Source of the DNA: Archaeoglobus sulfaticallidus PM70-1
GTDB lineage: Archaea; Halobacteriota; Archaeoglobi; Archaeoglobales; Archaeoglobaceae
NCBI RefSeq assembly: GCF_000385565.1
Contig: NC_021169.1
Location: forward strand, 992,001 to 1,056,000
Reading direction: 5' to 3'
DNA: 64,000 nt
Positions 9,268-17,726 of the stretch are shown one piece after another. The position numbers and the translations under genes are program-made. The notes beneath the pieces are model-generated. The model saw nothing but the letters and a program-made list of their open reading frames with translations, made no database searches and had not been told where the DNA came from. Position 1 is the first letter of the stretch. Each line of letters begins with the position of its first letter.

Positions 9268-9752
9268 GCTTCACCTCTATACATCTCCTTTGAGAATTCA
9301 ACAAGCCCACCCATTTCCATTATCTTTTCAACGAATTCAGGCAGGGGTGTTATTGAGTATTCCTCTCCCTTTGTCAGGTTCTTTATGATCCCCTTTCTGT
9401 AATCGACCTCTAATTCATCCCCATCATCTATTCTGTCTGTGTCTTTGCACTCCAGAACCATGAGGGCGAGATTTATGGCATTTCTGAAGAATATTCTTGC
9501 GAATGATTTGGCTATTATCGCCTTCACGCCAGTAGCCTTTAATGCGAGCGGTGCATGCTCTCTGCTACTCCCACAACCGAAGTTCTCCCCGGCAACAACA
9601 AAATCTCCAGCTTTAACGCTCTTTGCAAACTCCGGCATTATGTTCTCAAAAACATGCTTTGCCAGTTCTTCAGGATCGTTAATAACAAGGTACTTCCCCT
9701 GAATTATCACGTCTGTATCGATATCATCACCAAATTTCCATGCTCTACCCAT
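9264..9752 (-). CDS. leuD: 3-isopropylmalate dehydratase small subunit
   Basis: A 162-residue swivelling-domain subunit of the aconitase family, which works with a large LeuC subunit (not in this window) to isomerize 2- to 3-isopropylmalate. It shows [20 protein letters not shown] at the N-terminus and the substrate-binding loop [15 protein letters not shown] near residues 54-68, followed by [15 protein letters not shown]. Length and motifs match archaeal LeuD/HacB proteins; the loop residue choice that separates leucine from homocitrate pathways cannot be judged safely by eye. It is the first gene of a leuD-leuB pair. Confidence 0.88.
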   Translation of the reverse strand: MGRAWKFGDDIDTDVIIQGKYLVINDPEELAKHVFENIMPEFAKSVKAGDFVVAGENFGCGSSREHAPLALKATGVKAIIAKSFARIFFRNAINLALMVLECKDTDRIDDGDELEVDYRKGIIKNLTKGEEYSITPLPEFVEKIMEMGGLVEFSKEMYRGEA

Positions 9753-9809
9753 GCTAAGCAGATTTCAAATCTACTTAAAAGTTTAACTATGCGAATTTTG
9801 TGCAAATGG

Positions 9810-10436
9810 TCAGCATTTCCGGAGAAGGAAGTACTCTTCTTTGAGCGTCTCGGAACTCTCGTGTTTAACAATTTCAAGATCAAATTCCGGGACCATCTTG
9901 TCAATCCCTGTTTTCGCAACGAATAAGGCTAATCCTTTATCTTTTAAAACCGGAATGAACCTCTTTAGAGCTTTATATGAGTCTGATGGTTTCAGAGTCA
10001 GATCATCGAGTATAACATCGAATTTAAAATCGAAGCTGCTGATGTCGACCTCAAAGACATCAGCGAATATTATCCTGACATTTTTCTGTTCTACTCTCTT
10101 CAAATCCTCTTCGAACTCCCTGCTGTATTCAATCCCCACAACCAGATCTGCAAAAGATGAGGCATAGGATATGAACCCACCAGCACTCGAACCGAGATCG
10201 AGAACCCTATCTCCCCTCTTTATAAAATTCCATTTCTCGTTCAGTCTTTTCAGCTTCCAGTATCCCTTTGGCTTCTCTTCACCAATAACTGTTATATCTG
10301 CTGAAAGCTCAACATCCATAGATGGCCTGTCGGCTAAAGCCCCATTAACGAACACAAGCTTATTCTTTATTGCGATCTTTGCTTTCTGCCTTGTTGAGAA
10401 GTAGCCCCTCTTTACAAGCAAATCGTCAAGCCTCAT
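9810..10436 (-). CDS. S4-domain rRNA methyltransferase-like protein (TlyA/FtsJ family)
   Basis: Residues 1-60 form an S4 RNA-binding domain (MRLDDLLVKRGYFSTRQKAK). From about 65 on there is an FtsJ-like SAM-dependent methyltransferase with GDRVLDLGSSAGGF near 75-88 and VILDDLTLKP near 136. The architecture is that of TlyA, a 2'-O-methyltransferase of ribosomal RNA in bacteria, but at 208 residues this archaeal protein is shorter than TlyA and its target is unknown. It lies 17 bases downstream of the RdgB-type gene, so the two are probably one transcript. Confidence 0.8.
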   Translation of the reverse strand: MRLDDLLVKRGYFSTRQKAKIAIKNKLVFVNGALADRPSMDVELSADITVIGEEKPKGYWKLKRLNEKWNFIKRGDRVLDLGSSAGGFISYASSFADLVVGIEYSREFEEDLKRVEQKNVRIIFADVFEVDISSFDFKFDVILDDLTLKPSDSYKALKRFIPVLKDKGLALFVAKTGIDKMVPEFDLEIVKHESSETLKEEYFLLRKC

Positions 10437-10453
10437 CTTTTTACTTACACATA

Positions 10454-10993
10454 TCAGCCATCAGCCATTATCGACTCAAAAAATCTTTCCAGAGCTCTTC
10501 TTCTATGCGAAACCTCGTTCTTTTCCTCACCCAACTCTGCGAAGGTTTTATCCCCATACAGGAAAACTGGATCGTATCCGAATCCTTTGTCTCCTCTTTT
10601 CTCTCTTGAGATTTCTCCTTCAACCTCTCCGTTGAATATCCTCACCCTGCTGCCATCAAAGTACGCTATTACTGCTATAAATTTGGCCTTTCTATTCTCA
10701 ACTCCTTCCATCAGCCTGAGTATCCCATCGTTTCCTATAGTCTTGAAGACATAAGATGAATAGGGCCCGGGAAATCCATTAAGAGCATTGATGAAGAGAC
10801 CGCTGTCCTCTATGAAGAAAGGCTCCTTTATTTTATTTACCAAGGCTAAAGCGGACTTATAAGCGATCTCTTCGAGCGAATCTCCCTGAAATTCCTCGTA
10901 CTTCTCCTTTCTCCACTCTATCTCAAAGCCATACTTTTTTCCTATCTCGTAAGCCTCATCGAATTTACCCTTATTGGATGTTATGAAAAGCAT
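10454..10993 (-). CDS. rdgB: Non-canonical purine NTP pyrophosphatase (RdgB/HAM1 family)
   Basis: House-cleaning enzyme of 179 residues that hydrolyses ITP, dITP and XTP to monophosphates and so keeps deaminated purines out of nucleic acids. Seen: [11 protein letters not shown] at 4-14 (the family T-x-N-x-x-K motif), [23 protein letters not shown] near 63-85 with the catalytic Asp, [11 protein letters not shown] near 135 and the terminal [10 protein letters not shown]. It contains every motif expected of a functional enzyme. Confidence 0.93.
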   Translation of the reverse strand: MLFITSNKGKFDEAYEIGKKYGFEIEWRKEKYEEFQGDSLEEIAYKSALALVNKIKEPFFIEDSGLFINALNGFPGPYSSYVFKTIGNDGILRLMEGVENRKAKFIAVIAYFDGSRVRIFNGEVEGEISREKRGDKGFGYDPVFLYGDKTFAELGEEKNEVSHRRRALERFFESIMADG

Positions 10994-11040
10994 AACATGA
11001 AGTTGTTAGGGTTTTTTTAAATGTTTTCGCTTTTGGCTTG

Positions 11041-11658
11041 TTACTTCTTCAAAGCTGTAACAACACCATGACATCTGCAAGCTGTGGCAACTACAATCTC
11101 ATCCCTATCTTCTGCCCATTCAAGCATCTCATGAATCTCTTTGCCATTCAAAGCCCCAAGACCTGGCTTAACCTGATGGCTTTTTACAACAAACCCATCA
11201 TCGATCGCGAAGGATAGCAATCTGTACATCGGACAGGGCTTGAGAATCCCAGTTACAGGACATATGTCTGGAGATTCGCAGTTCCTCTTGCACAGCTTGT
11301 CTCTGTTGTATGACACAACAACGCTCCCCTTTCCGGAGCTTACGATTATCTTGGCTGGTATTCCAGACAGTACACGGTTTATGCCCTCGAACCAGACCTC
11401 CAATTCGAGCTTTTCCATTAGGATCGCTGCAGAAAGATGAATGGGTGCTGTTGGAAATAACCTCTCAACCTCGAACCTCTCGAGGATATCCATGAGCTCT
11501 TTAATCCCTCCCTGAACGAATCTACCCTGTTCTAACTTGAACTTGGTATTTGCAAGACAGTTTGGATTCTCATCGATAACTATGAACTGTTTTTTCTCAG
11601 ATATGAGGTACTCCACTGCATCGCTGCCGTATCTGCCACCACCGTAAACGACATCCAT
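11041..11658 (-). CDS. Conserved archaeal protein with Rossmann-like N-terminus and Cys cluster
   Basis: I do not recognise a named family. The 205 residues start with MDVVYGGGRYGSDAVEYL, a glycine-rich nucleotide-binding turn like that of TrkA-N domains, followed by IVIDENPNC, the acidic strand end expected for NAD binding. In the middle, residues about 125-147 carry five Cys (CKRNCESPDICPVTG and KPCPMY), which could hold a metal or an iron-sulfur cluster. VVATACRCHGVVTAL ends the protein. Its start overlaps the stop of the upstream CoA-transferase gene, so it may be coupled to that enzyme. Function not assigned. Confidence 0.6.
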   Translation of the reverse strand: MDVVYGGGRYGSDAVEYLISEKKQFIVIDENPNCLANTKFKLEQGRFVQGGIKELMDILERFEVERLFPTAPIHLSAAILMEKLELEVWFEGINRVLSGIPAKIIVSSGKGSVVVSYNRDKLCKRNCESPDICPVTGILKPCPMYRLLSFAIDDGFVVKSHQVKPGLGALNGKEIHEMLEWAEDRDEIVVATACRCHGVVTALKK

Positions 11659-12701
11659 TATACCTCATCTCCTCCAAGATCCGGAACCTTTCCGTCTCTC
11701 TTAGGAGTGTAATACTTGTATTTTGCTGGAAATCCGACAAATATTCCGTTTTCAGTTTTTGCGAGGATGCCTCTCTTCTTCAGAAGCTCAACAGCATCTG
11801 TAAAGTGGTTTACTACGCCAAAAGGTATGTTGTTCCTTCTTAGAATATCAGAGATCTCGCTGGTTTTGAATTTCATGATAATCTCAGAAATCCTCGATCT
11901 GATCTCGTCATATCTCTCGAGCCTCTCAGCATAGCTGATATCTGCGTATTCTTCGATCTCAAGAACTCTGCACAGATTCCTCCAGAAATGAGGTTCATCC
12001 ATTATTCCGAGGGAAATGTGACCATCTCTGGTTTTGTAGATCTCATATCCTGGATTCGATTTGAAATCCATGCGATCGCTGCTTCCATTCATGTAGCTTG
12101 CAGAATGAAGGGGAATCGATGCAGCAGCAGAGTCCATCATGCTCACATCGATGTATTCTCCCTCTCCTGTTTTCATCCTCTTTATCAACGCCATTAAAAT
12201 GGATATTACAGCGAAGACTGCTGAAGAGAAGTCCGATATCTGTACATTCGGGTCTCTCGGCACATTATCTTTGATCCCGCTTATTCTACATATCCCGGAG
12301 AATGAGAGAACATTTATGTCGTGAACGGGTATATCCAGAAGCTCTGAATCCTGCCCGAAGCCGGAAATCGAGCAGTATATTATTCCCTTATTATATTTCC
12401 TGACTGTATCGTAGTCGATCCCAAGTCTTTTCGCAACACCCGGTCGAAAACCCTCAACTATTACATCCGATTTCTTTACAAGCTCGTAAAATTTTTTCAG
12501 ATCTCCTTCATCCTTCAGGTTGAGAACAATGCTCTTCTTGTTTCTGTTGAAAGCTGAGAATAGCGTTCTGTCGTATCTCATTGGATCTCCCGTGGGTGGC
12601 TCAATCTTGATAACCTCTGCCCCGTGTTCGGCAAGTATCTGGGTGCAGAAGGGCCCGGGGTAGAAATAGGCAACCTCAAGAACCCTGATATTGCTGAGCA
12701 T
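11658..12701 (-). CDS. CaiB/BaiF family CoA transferase or alpha-methylacyl-CoA racemase
   Basis: Family III CoA-transferase fold, 347 residues. It begins with MLSNIRVLEVAYFYPGPFC, typical for the family, with EHGAEVIKIEPPTGDPMR near 29-46 and EGFRPGVAKRLGID near 92. Residues near 127 read VHDINVLSFSG; a His-Asp pair here is characteristic of the racemase branch (AMACR), and QISDFSSAVFAV near 155 supplies the conserved Asp. Transfer of CoA between acids remains possible. The substrate cannot be inferred, though two phenylacetate-CoA ligases and an acyl-CoA synthetase lie in the same window. Confidence 0.8.
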   Translation of the reverse strand: MLSNIRVLEVAYFYPGPFCTQILAEHGAEVIKIEPPTGDPMRYDRTLFSAFNRNKKSIVLNLKDEGDLKKFYELVKKSDVIVEGFRPGVAKRLGIDYDTVRKYNKGIIYCSISGFGQDSELLDIPVHDINVLSFSGICRISGIKDNVPRDPNVQISDFSSAVFAVISILMALIKRMKTGEGEYIDVSMMDSAAASIPLHSASYMNGSSDRMDFKSNPGYEIYKTRDGHISLGIMDEPHFWRNLCRVLEIEEYADISYAERLERYDEIRSRISEIIMKFKTSEISDILRRNNIPFGVVNHFTDAVELLKKRGILAKTENGIFVGFPAKYKYYTPKRDGKVPDLGGDEV

Positions 12702-12818
12702 GTTTGCTAATATGGGACGGATGATATAACTCTTGTGTTTTTAATCGTTTTTAGATCGTTACCAAAAATAACGGAAAATATTTTATTCTTAAAATTTTAT
12801 CATTCTTGAGGTGATCAC

Positions 12819-13811
12819 ATGGACAGGCTAACAGCGTTAATTGCAGGATTCGTGGTGGCAGTGCTGTGCTTGGCTGCCGGAATATGGTACTATTTCGGTT
12901 TCGAGTTCCTTTTGAGACTCATCCTTGGACTGACATATCTCGGGCTGTTTCTGCTCTTTGTGATGTTTTTCGGCATACTCATCTACGCCAAATCATTTAA
13001 ATACGCTTTGATAAGCCTTGCCGGACTGCTAACATCTGGCTATGCTGTTTATCAGTGCTATGTATGGAACAATCCGATTCATGTTGGATACATAACAGCC
13101 CTGTATGTTCTTGCGTTAATCGCTGGAGTATGGTGGATATCCGAGCCGGATCTGAGCTTCTCAGAAAGAATAAGGTCTGCAAGCTCACTCGAAGGATCCG
13201 GAAACTACAGGGCTGCTGCCAGAAAGTATGAAAAAGCAGGTCAGTATGAAAAGGCTGCAGAGAATTATTTGAAAGCTGGTATGGAGGAATCTGCTGCTTG
13301 GTGCTATGAGAAAGCAGATCAGTACGAGAAATGTGCTGAGATATACGAGCGACTGGCTGAAACCAAGAAAGACTCGTATTATCTAAAAGAGGCTTACGAG
13401 TTCTGGAAGAAGGCTGGAAACCTCGAAAGAGCCGGAAAGTGTCTGGAGAAGTATGCTGAAGAGGAGCCCTGGTACTGGGAAGATGTTGCCAAGCTGTGGG
13501 AGGAAGTTAAAAACAAGGAAAAAGCGAGAGAGGCCTGGAAAATGGCGCTTGAGTACTATAAGAAGGAGGCAGAGGAAGAAGGGGTTTTCTGGGAAGATGT
13601 GGCTAACATATGCAAGAAACTTGGTATGGAAGAGGAGAGCAGAAAGGCTTGGGAGAACTTCCTCAACTACGCTTTGAAAGAAGCTGAACAGGACGATGCA
13701 TGGTGGAAGCATGTTGCAGAGGCTTACGAGAAACTTGGGATAGACGAAAAAGCAAAAGAGGCTATGAAAAGATATGAGGAATATAGAAAGAGGATAACTT
13801 CAGCTGAGTAA
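12819..13811 (+). CDS. Membrane-anchored tetratricopeptide-like repeat protein
   Basis: A 330-residue protein with two parts. Residues 1-108 contain four hydrophobic segments (about 6-30, 34-56, 60-78, 85-106). Residues about 120-325 are Ala/Tyr/Glu-rich helical repeats of TPR/SEL1 or SNAP-like type, such as GNYRAAARKYEKAGQYEKAA, then AAWCYEKADQYEKCAEIYERL. The repeats should lie in the cytoplasm and act as a protein-binding scaffold; the partner is unknown. GAGGTGATCAC directly before ATG 12819 is a strong ribosome site. It is divergent from the CaiB gene and convergent with hsp20, with three bases between stops. Confidence 0.8.
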   Translation: MDRLTALIAGFVVAVLCLAAGIWYYFGFEFLLRLILGLTYLGLFLLFVMFFGILIYAKSFKYALISLAGLLTSGYAVYQCYVWNNPIHVGYITALYVLALIAGVWWISEPDLSFSERIRSASSLEGSGNYRAAARKYEKAGQYEKAAENYLKAGMEESAAWCYEKADQYEKCAEIYERLAETKKDSYYLKEAYEFWKKAGNLERAGKCLEKYAEEEPWYWEDVAKLWEEVKNKEKAREAWKMALEYYKKEAEEEGVFWEDVANICKKLGMEEESRKAWENFLNYALKEAEQDDAWWKHVAEAYEKLGIDEKAKEAMKRYEEYRKRITSAE

Positions 13812-13814
13812 GTA

Positions 13815-14225
13815 TCAGTCTATCTTTATAACCTTCCTCTCTTTTTCTGATTTTGGCAGGATAACCTCTAGAATTCCGTTGTTGTACTTGGCCGTTATTT
13901 TGTCAACCTCGACCTCCATCGGTATTGCTATCCTCCTGTAAGTCTCTCCGTACCTCCTTTCTTTCCTTATGTAGTTCTTTCTGACCTCTTCTTCCTCTTC
14001 CTTCCTCTCAGCCCTGATAACCAAGTCACTATCCTCGACATAGACCTCTATGTCTTTCTTGTCGAATCCTGGAAGTTCTGCAACAACTCTGATCCTGTCA
14101 TCCTCGTCTATAACATCCACCGGTATAGTGTATGCTGCGTACCTCGGCTCGAACTCCTCGAACAGCCTTCCAATCCTCTCCTGCATCCTCCTCAACTCCT
14201 CAAATGGGTCCATAAACCTCCTCAT
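13815..14225 (-). CDS. hsp20: Small heat-shock protein, Hsp20/alpha-crystallin family
   Basis: ATP-independent chaperone that holds unfolding proteins at high temperature. The 136 residues include an N-terminal arm (MDPFEELRRMQERIGRLFEEF), an alpha-crystallin domain with VAELPGFDKKDIEV near 50-63 and YNNGILEVILPK near 112, and the C-terminal I-x-I motif in KVIKID, used for oligomer assembly. I chose ATG 14225 because GGGGGTGG sits five bases upstream; GTG 14234 lies inside that site. The promoter carries a heat-shock-regulator-like palindrome (see 14258-14291), so induction by heat is expected. Confidence 0.93.
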   Translation of the reverse strand: MRRFMDPFEELRRMQERIGRLFEEFEPRYAAYTIPVDVIDEDDRIRVVAELPGFDKKDIEVYVEDSDLVIRAERKEEEEEVRKNYIRKERRYGETYRRIAIPMEVEVDKITAKYNNGILEVILPKSEKERKVIKID

Positions 14226-14257
14226 TTCTACCACCCCCTGTTATTAACTTCTATTAA

Positions 14258-14291
14258 CTAACAATATGTTAGTGTACGTTATATATAAACT
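14258..14291 (-). promoter_or_regulatory. hsp20 promoter with CTAAC-N5-GTTAG operator
   Basis: On the minus strand GTTTATATATAAC (14279-14291) is the TATA box. Around the expected start site lies CTAAC-ATATT-GTTAG (14258-14272), a perfect palindrome with five-base spacer. This is the motif described for the Archaeoglobus fulgidus heat-shock regulator HSR1. Its position downstream of TATA fits repression by blocking initiation. The regulator gene itself is not in this window. Confidence 0.75.
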
Positions 14292-14372
14292 TTTTGGTAA
14301 GGTTGTCTCCCCACAACACGTTTTCAATCGAAAGTATTTTAATCAGAAGTTTAAAAAAGAAAAGCTGATAAC

Positions 14373-14445
14373 GCCACGGTAGCTCAGCAGGCAGAGCGCG
14401 TGCTTGGTAAGCACGAGGTCCCGGGTTCAATTCCCGGCCGTGGCT
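14373..14445 (+). tRNA. tRNA-Thr (anticodon GGT)
   Basis: A complete 73-base cloverleaf. Acceptor stem GCCACGG/CCGTGGC (14373-14379 with 14438-14444), D stem GCTC/GAGC, anticodon stem CGTGC/GCACG with loop TTGGTAA (14404-14410), anticodon GGT at 14406-14408 reading ACC, T stem CCGGG/CCCGG with loop TTCAATT, discriminator T at 14445 as usual for archaeal tRNA-Thr. There is no intron and CCA is not encoded. CGAAAGTATTTTAA at 14329-14342 looks like its BRE/TATA. Confidence 0.97.
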
Positions 14446-14483
14446 CTAATAACTTAGGTACAAATCCCTCCCTCTCCAATACG

Positions 14484-14505
14484 GGGTGGAAGATCTATTC
14501 CACCC
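14484..14505. terminator. Hairpin between tRNA-Thr and the secreted-protein gene
   Basis: GGGTGGAA (14484-14491) and TTCCACCC (14498-14505) form a perfect 8-bp stem with loop GATCTA, followed by TTTCT. It lies 38 bases after the tRNA and 48 bases beyond the stop of the convergent minus-strand gene. It could end either transcript or protect a 3' end; archaeal termination usually needs only T-runs, so the role is uncertain. Confidence 0.45.
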
Positions 14506-14553
14506 TTTCTTAGCGACGTTTTGCAAAAAGTAATGCTGCAATCCTTTTCATCA

Positions 14554-16302
14554 CTACCTACCGCCGAACTCAATCGTTACTTCTCCCTCGTACTCAATTT
14601 CCTCGCTCATTGCTTCCTGCGGGTTCTTCTTCACCCTGTACTTACCCTCGCCCTCGAGCTTGAGTGTGCCGTAGCCCTTCACTATGAGCTTGATGTCTTC
14701 TCCTTCCACCCTGACCGTGATGTTTTCCCCTCTGATTACTGCCTTGCCCTCTCCGCTAATCGCTGATACATTGCCCTCGACGCTCTTCACGCCAAAGCCG
14801 ACCAGCGTCACGATTGCATCTTCTGGTGAAACTTCAAGTGTTCCGTTTCCTCTGACCACCACAACACCCGTTCCTGTGAACTCAGCAGTACCGTTTCCGG
14901 TTACCCAAGCCTCTCCAGTCTCGTTGCCGGAGAAGATCTTACCTTCTTGGATTCTGTGCCTGTGCTGCTCCTTCAGCTCGGCAACGATTTCTTTAACATT
15001 CTTGAAGGCATCCTTAAGGGTCATTATAGCCTCTCGGAGTGTTTTGTGTCCCTCAGCAACCTTACCTTCTTCAAACATATCTTCCGCTTTGCCAACCAAC
15101 TCCTCTGCTTTGTCAATCTTTGCCGAGAAGTCCTCGAGTGTTACCTCAAGCTCAGTTGTGTCAACTCCAGCAGCCTCGAGTTCCTCAATCTTCGCCCCAA
15201 GCTTCAGCCCCACCTGCTTAGACCTCTCAACAAGATTCTCTACCTTAGCAACTGCAACAAAGCCAGCGAGACCATCCATCTCCTTTCTGATCTCTCTCCA
15301 TTCCTTCCTGATCTCCTTGACAACTTCCCTCAGCTCTTCGGGTGAAGATGTCTCATTAATCTGGCTCTTCAGCTCTTCAATTTCTGCAAGCTTCTCGTCG
15401 ATCTTAGCAAGCAGTCTCAGCTTGGTTTCCTCGGTGATCTGTTCCTTTTCAGCCATGTTTATGACATGTACTCTCAGTCTCTCAAGCCACCTCTCTGCAA
15501 GGTCGAATCCAGCCACCATGTAGCCCTTGGCCATCCTGAGTCCGTGTTCGTCTTTGATGCCCACCTTCTTTGCTCTCTTAAACTCCTCTCTTGCCTTCTC
15601 GAATCTCTCCTTTGCTTTCATGAACTCTTTTTCATATATCTTATGGATTTCTTTACCTCTTATCTTTTTTAGGGGTTCCTTGCTCATCTTCATTCCAGGG
15701 ACACCCATGCCAGCTCCTACTTCCTCAGGCTTGCCAAATCTCTCGTGCCCCCTAACCTTTTCTTCCTCATGTTCTGTCTTATTTCCGAATCTGTGCTCTC
15801 CTTCCTTTATCACCTCTCTTTCCTGCATTTCACCTCTGTGTTCCTCTCTGTGTCTTTCAGCTGTCTTTGCACAGAGTGCAGTTATCTCGGTAGCAAGCTC
15901 ATAGCCATCATCCATGAGGTCCTTAGCTTCCTTTATCAGCTCCAGACCTGCCTCGATTTCGCCAGATTTGAACTTCCTCTTTGCTTCCAGTATCTTTGCT
16001 CTTGCAAGGTCTATCTTTTCCTTGTGCTCCTTGAGCAATTCTTTGAGTTCTGTTACGTCAACTCCCTTGCGCTCGAGAGTCGCCACTCTCTCTTCAAGTT
16101 TTGCGTGTCTCTGTTCGGCTTTTTGCAGGATTCTCTCAACATTCTTTAACTTACTTAACTCACCACCCATCAACTTGGCAACATCGAAGTCCTTTGCGGC
16201 GTTTTTAGCATCCTCAACAACTTCAGGTGGTGAGGCCTGTGCCGCTGTAATGTTCGCTATCAGCAGCACCACTATCAACACACTCACGACTTTCGTGCGC
16301 AT
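14554..16302 (-). CDS. Secreted, Glu/Lys-rich coiled-coil protein with C-terminal beta-rich domain
   Basis: A 582-residue exported protein I cannot name. A signal peptide covers residues 1-23 (MRTKVVSVLIVVLLIANITAAQA). Residues about 25-445 are almost entirely charged helices containing three related units of the form LEERVATLERKGVDVTELKE, IEELEAAGVDTTELEVTLED and so on, so internal duplication is likely. Residues about 460-582 change to Gly/Val/Thr strands (AEFTGTGVVVVRGNGTLEV, GEGKAVIRGENITVRVEGED), resembling a right-handed or solenoid beta domain with N-x-T glycosylation sites. GGAGGTGA precedes ATG 16302. It is probably a cell-surface structural or binding protein. Confidence 0.75.
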   Translation of the reverse strand: MRTKVVSVLIVVLLIANITAAQASPPEVVEDAKNAAKDFDVAKLMGGELSKLKNVERILQKAEQRHAKLEERVATLERKGVDVTELKELLKEHKEKIDLARAKILEAKRKFKSGEIEAGLELIKEAKDLMDDGYELATEITALCAKTAERHREEHRGEMQEREVIKEGEHRFGNKTEHEEEKVRGHERFGKPEEVGAGMGVPGMKMSKEPLKKIRGKEIHKIYEKEFMKAKERFEKAREEFKRAKKVGIKDEHGLRMAKGYMVAGFDLAERWLERLRVHVINMAEKEQITEETKLRLLAKIDEKLAEIEELKSQINETSSPEELREVVKEIRKEWREIRKEMDGLAGFVAVAKVENLVERSKQVGLKLGAKIEELEAAGVDTTELEVTLEDFSAKIDKAEELVGKAEDMFEEGKVAEGHKTLREAIMTLKDAFKNVKEIVAELKEQHRHRIQEGKIFSGNETGEAWVTGNGTAEFTGTGVVVVRGNGTLEVSPEDAIVTLVGFGVKSVEGNVSAISGEGKAVIRGENITVRVEGEDIKLIVKGYGTLKLEGEGKYRVKKNPQEAMSEEIEYEGEVTIEFGGR

Positions 16303-16549
16303 ACACGTTCACCTCCAAGGATACCTAGACTTTAAAGATTATAAACACACTTTCAAACCCGAGAGTTAAAAACACCCTTTTTTCTTCAAAACCCCTCAAA
16401 ACACTTTATTATGCTTTATCAAACACCATCAGGCTATTCTGTCTTTGAGAGAAAAAGGTAAAGGTGAAAATTTGCGTTTAACTTTCACAATACTCGAATA
16501 TTTTAAATATACTTTTGTCTAGGAAAATTATAAAAGATTATCCTTAAAA
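16303..16549. other. Intergenic region with possible solo copy of a 59.4-kb repeat
   Basis: Upstream DNA of the secreted-protein gene, A/T-rich. Bases 16476-16503 start GTTTAACTTT and continue in a way that partly resembles the direct repeats at 59400 and 59712, with a three-base gap and several mismatches. This may be chance. No ORF seen. Confidence 0.25.
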
Positions 16550-16880
16550 TCACAGTGTCTTAACTTCTCCTTTGAGGTGCTTTATCTTCGCCGTAATCCT
16601 CTGTATCAGCTTTGGGTCCATTGAATCGAGAATTCTCTTGAACGCCAGCCTAGATAGGCGGGTTGGGTTTGTCGTAGCCGAGCTGTTCCAGCAGGTGCAT
16701 GTTCTCCTCGCACCAGCGCTCAGCATCGCGAAGGCTCCACCCATTGCGGATCATTATGTATGTGATTGCTGTGAGCAGCACCGGATCATGTGACTTTCTG
16801 CCCCTTCCTCTATGGTCTCTTTTACTTTTGATGAGGTCCTGCACAGCTTGAATCACAAGCTGGAATTCATCCTCGACCAT
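16550..16880 (-). pseudogene. Frameshifted transposase N-terminal fragment
   Basis: Two overlapping minus-strand frames read as one protein. The first, from ATG 16880, gives an N-terminal transposase-like helical region (SHDPVLLTAITYIMIRNGWSLRDAERW, ending LGYDKPNPP and a stop at 16650). The second picks up there and continues SRLAFKRILDSMDPKLIQRITAKIKHLKGEVKTL to a stop at 16550. The N-terminal domain resembles IS5/IS1182-like transposases. The catalytic DDE part is absent, so this is a dead relic with at least one frameshift. I could not find terminal inverted repeats. Confidence 0.7.
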
Positions 16881-16985
16881 CTGCCAGCACCCTATACATA
16901 CAAAAAGAAATGTGTCACAAAATTTAAAGTTTGAAAAAAACTGGTAATGTTAATTATCTTAGTAATATTGAAGAGAGGAACAAGT

Positions 16986-17450
16986 ATGAATAAACGTGGA
17001 ATAGTACCCAATCCAAACAGCCTTTGGATGAAGTTCTTAGTTGTCTGGTATGGTATATATCAAGCAAGTCATGTTATTGTCAATTTACTCTATTTTCTAA
17101 TCCCGGACATATCATTTCCTCCGCCTCCGCCTGATGACTGGTCTCCACAGATAGTTCACTTTTTCACAGGTATGGCTGCTACCGACTTAATCAATGCTGT
17201 TTTGACTCTTGTGTTTGTTTATGGGTATTTTAAAAAAGCCAGATGGTCCATGTGGCTTGGAACTCTCACACTAACGATCTCGATGTATGCAGCAATAGTT
17301 TTCACCTATGGAACAATAGCTAGCGGAGCTTGGACTGGAAACTTGTATGGGTATCTTTGGTTTTACATTCCCTTTGTTCCTGTAGTAATATTGTTTGTAG
17401 TGTTTAGCATATGGGGGGTGCACGGTAAGTTTCTGGACAACAACGCTTGA
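16986..17450 (+). CDS. Hypothetical four-helix membrane protein
   Basis: Unrecognised family, 154 residues. Hydrophobic helices lie at about 15-38, 60-84 (interrupted), 92-114 and 120-145, with a proline run (FPPPPPDDW) in the loop after the first one. EXPERA- or DUF-type four-helix proteins look similar, but I cannot confirm. I chose ATG 16986 since GAGAGG lies seven bases upstream; an in-frame start at 16947 would add 13 residues without such a site. It sits between two decayed minus-strand genes, so it may have arrived with them or simply survived among scrap. Confidence 0.6.
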   Translation: MNKRGIVPNPNSLWMKFLVVWYGIYQASHVIVNLLYFLIPDISFPPPPPDDWSPQIVHFFTGMAATDLINAVLTLVFVYGYFKKARWSMWLGTLTLTISMYAAIVFTYGTIASGAWTGNLYGYLWFYIPFVPVVILFVVFSIWGVHGKFLDNNA

Positions 17451-17464
17451 GAAAATGGCAATGT

Positions 17465-17682
17465 CTCAACTTCGGTCCCTGCGAAGCAACCACGCCGTTA
17501 TGCTGTCGAGAACCATACCTTCGTTGGGTTTTCTCTGGATTATTTCCCCAAACTGGACAAATGCGTTCTTCTTCTTTTTCACCCCATCGTTAGGTCCTTT
17601 TCATCTAAAACTCTTTGTAGTATTTCTTTAGTCCTGCTGGCAAACTGGCTATTATTTTGGTTGCTATTGTTCTTCTCTTGTA
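17465..17682 (-). pseudogene. Decayed small ORF with two frameshifts
   Basis: On the minus strand three reading frames fit together: KRRTIATKIIASLPAG, then TKEILQRVLDEKDLTMG (ends in a stop), then KKKNAFVQFGEIIQRKPNEG and VLDSITAWLLRRDRS before a TGA at 17465. The pieces have protein-like composition and follow each other without gaps, so this was probably a gene of about 75 codons. I do not recognise the family. Together with the transposase relic nearby it marks a degrading segment. Confidence 0.4.
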
Positions 17683-17726
17683 AGGACACAAAAAACTTTT
17701 AATATCAAATATTATACTTAAAAAAT

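Noticed and set aside
14684-15523. 279-codon plus-strand Ser/Leu-rich ORF
   Set aside because: A mirror image of the coiled-coil protein gene; Ser/Leu richness is the antisense of Glu/Lys codons. No ribosome site.
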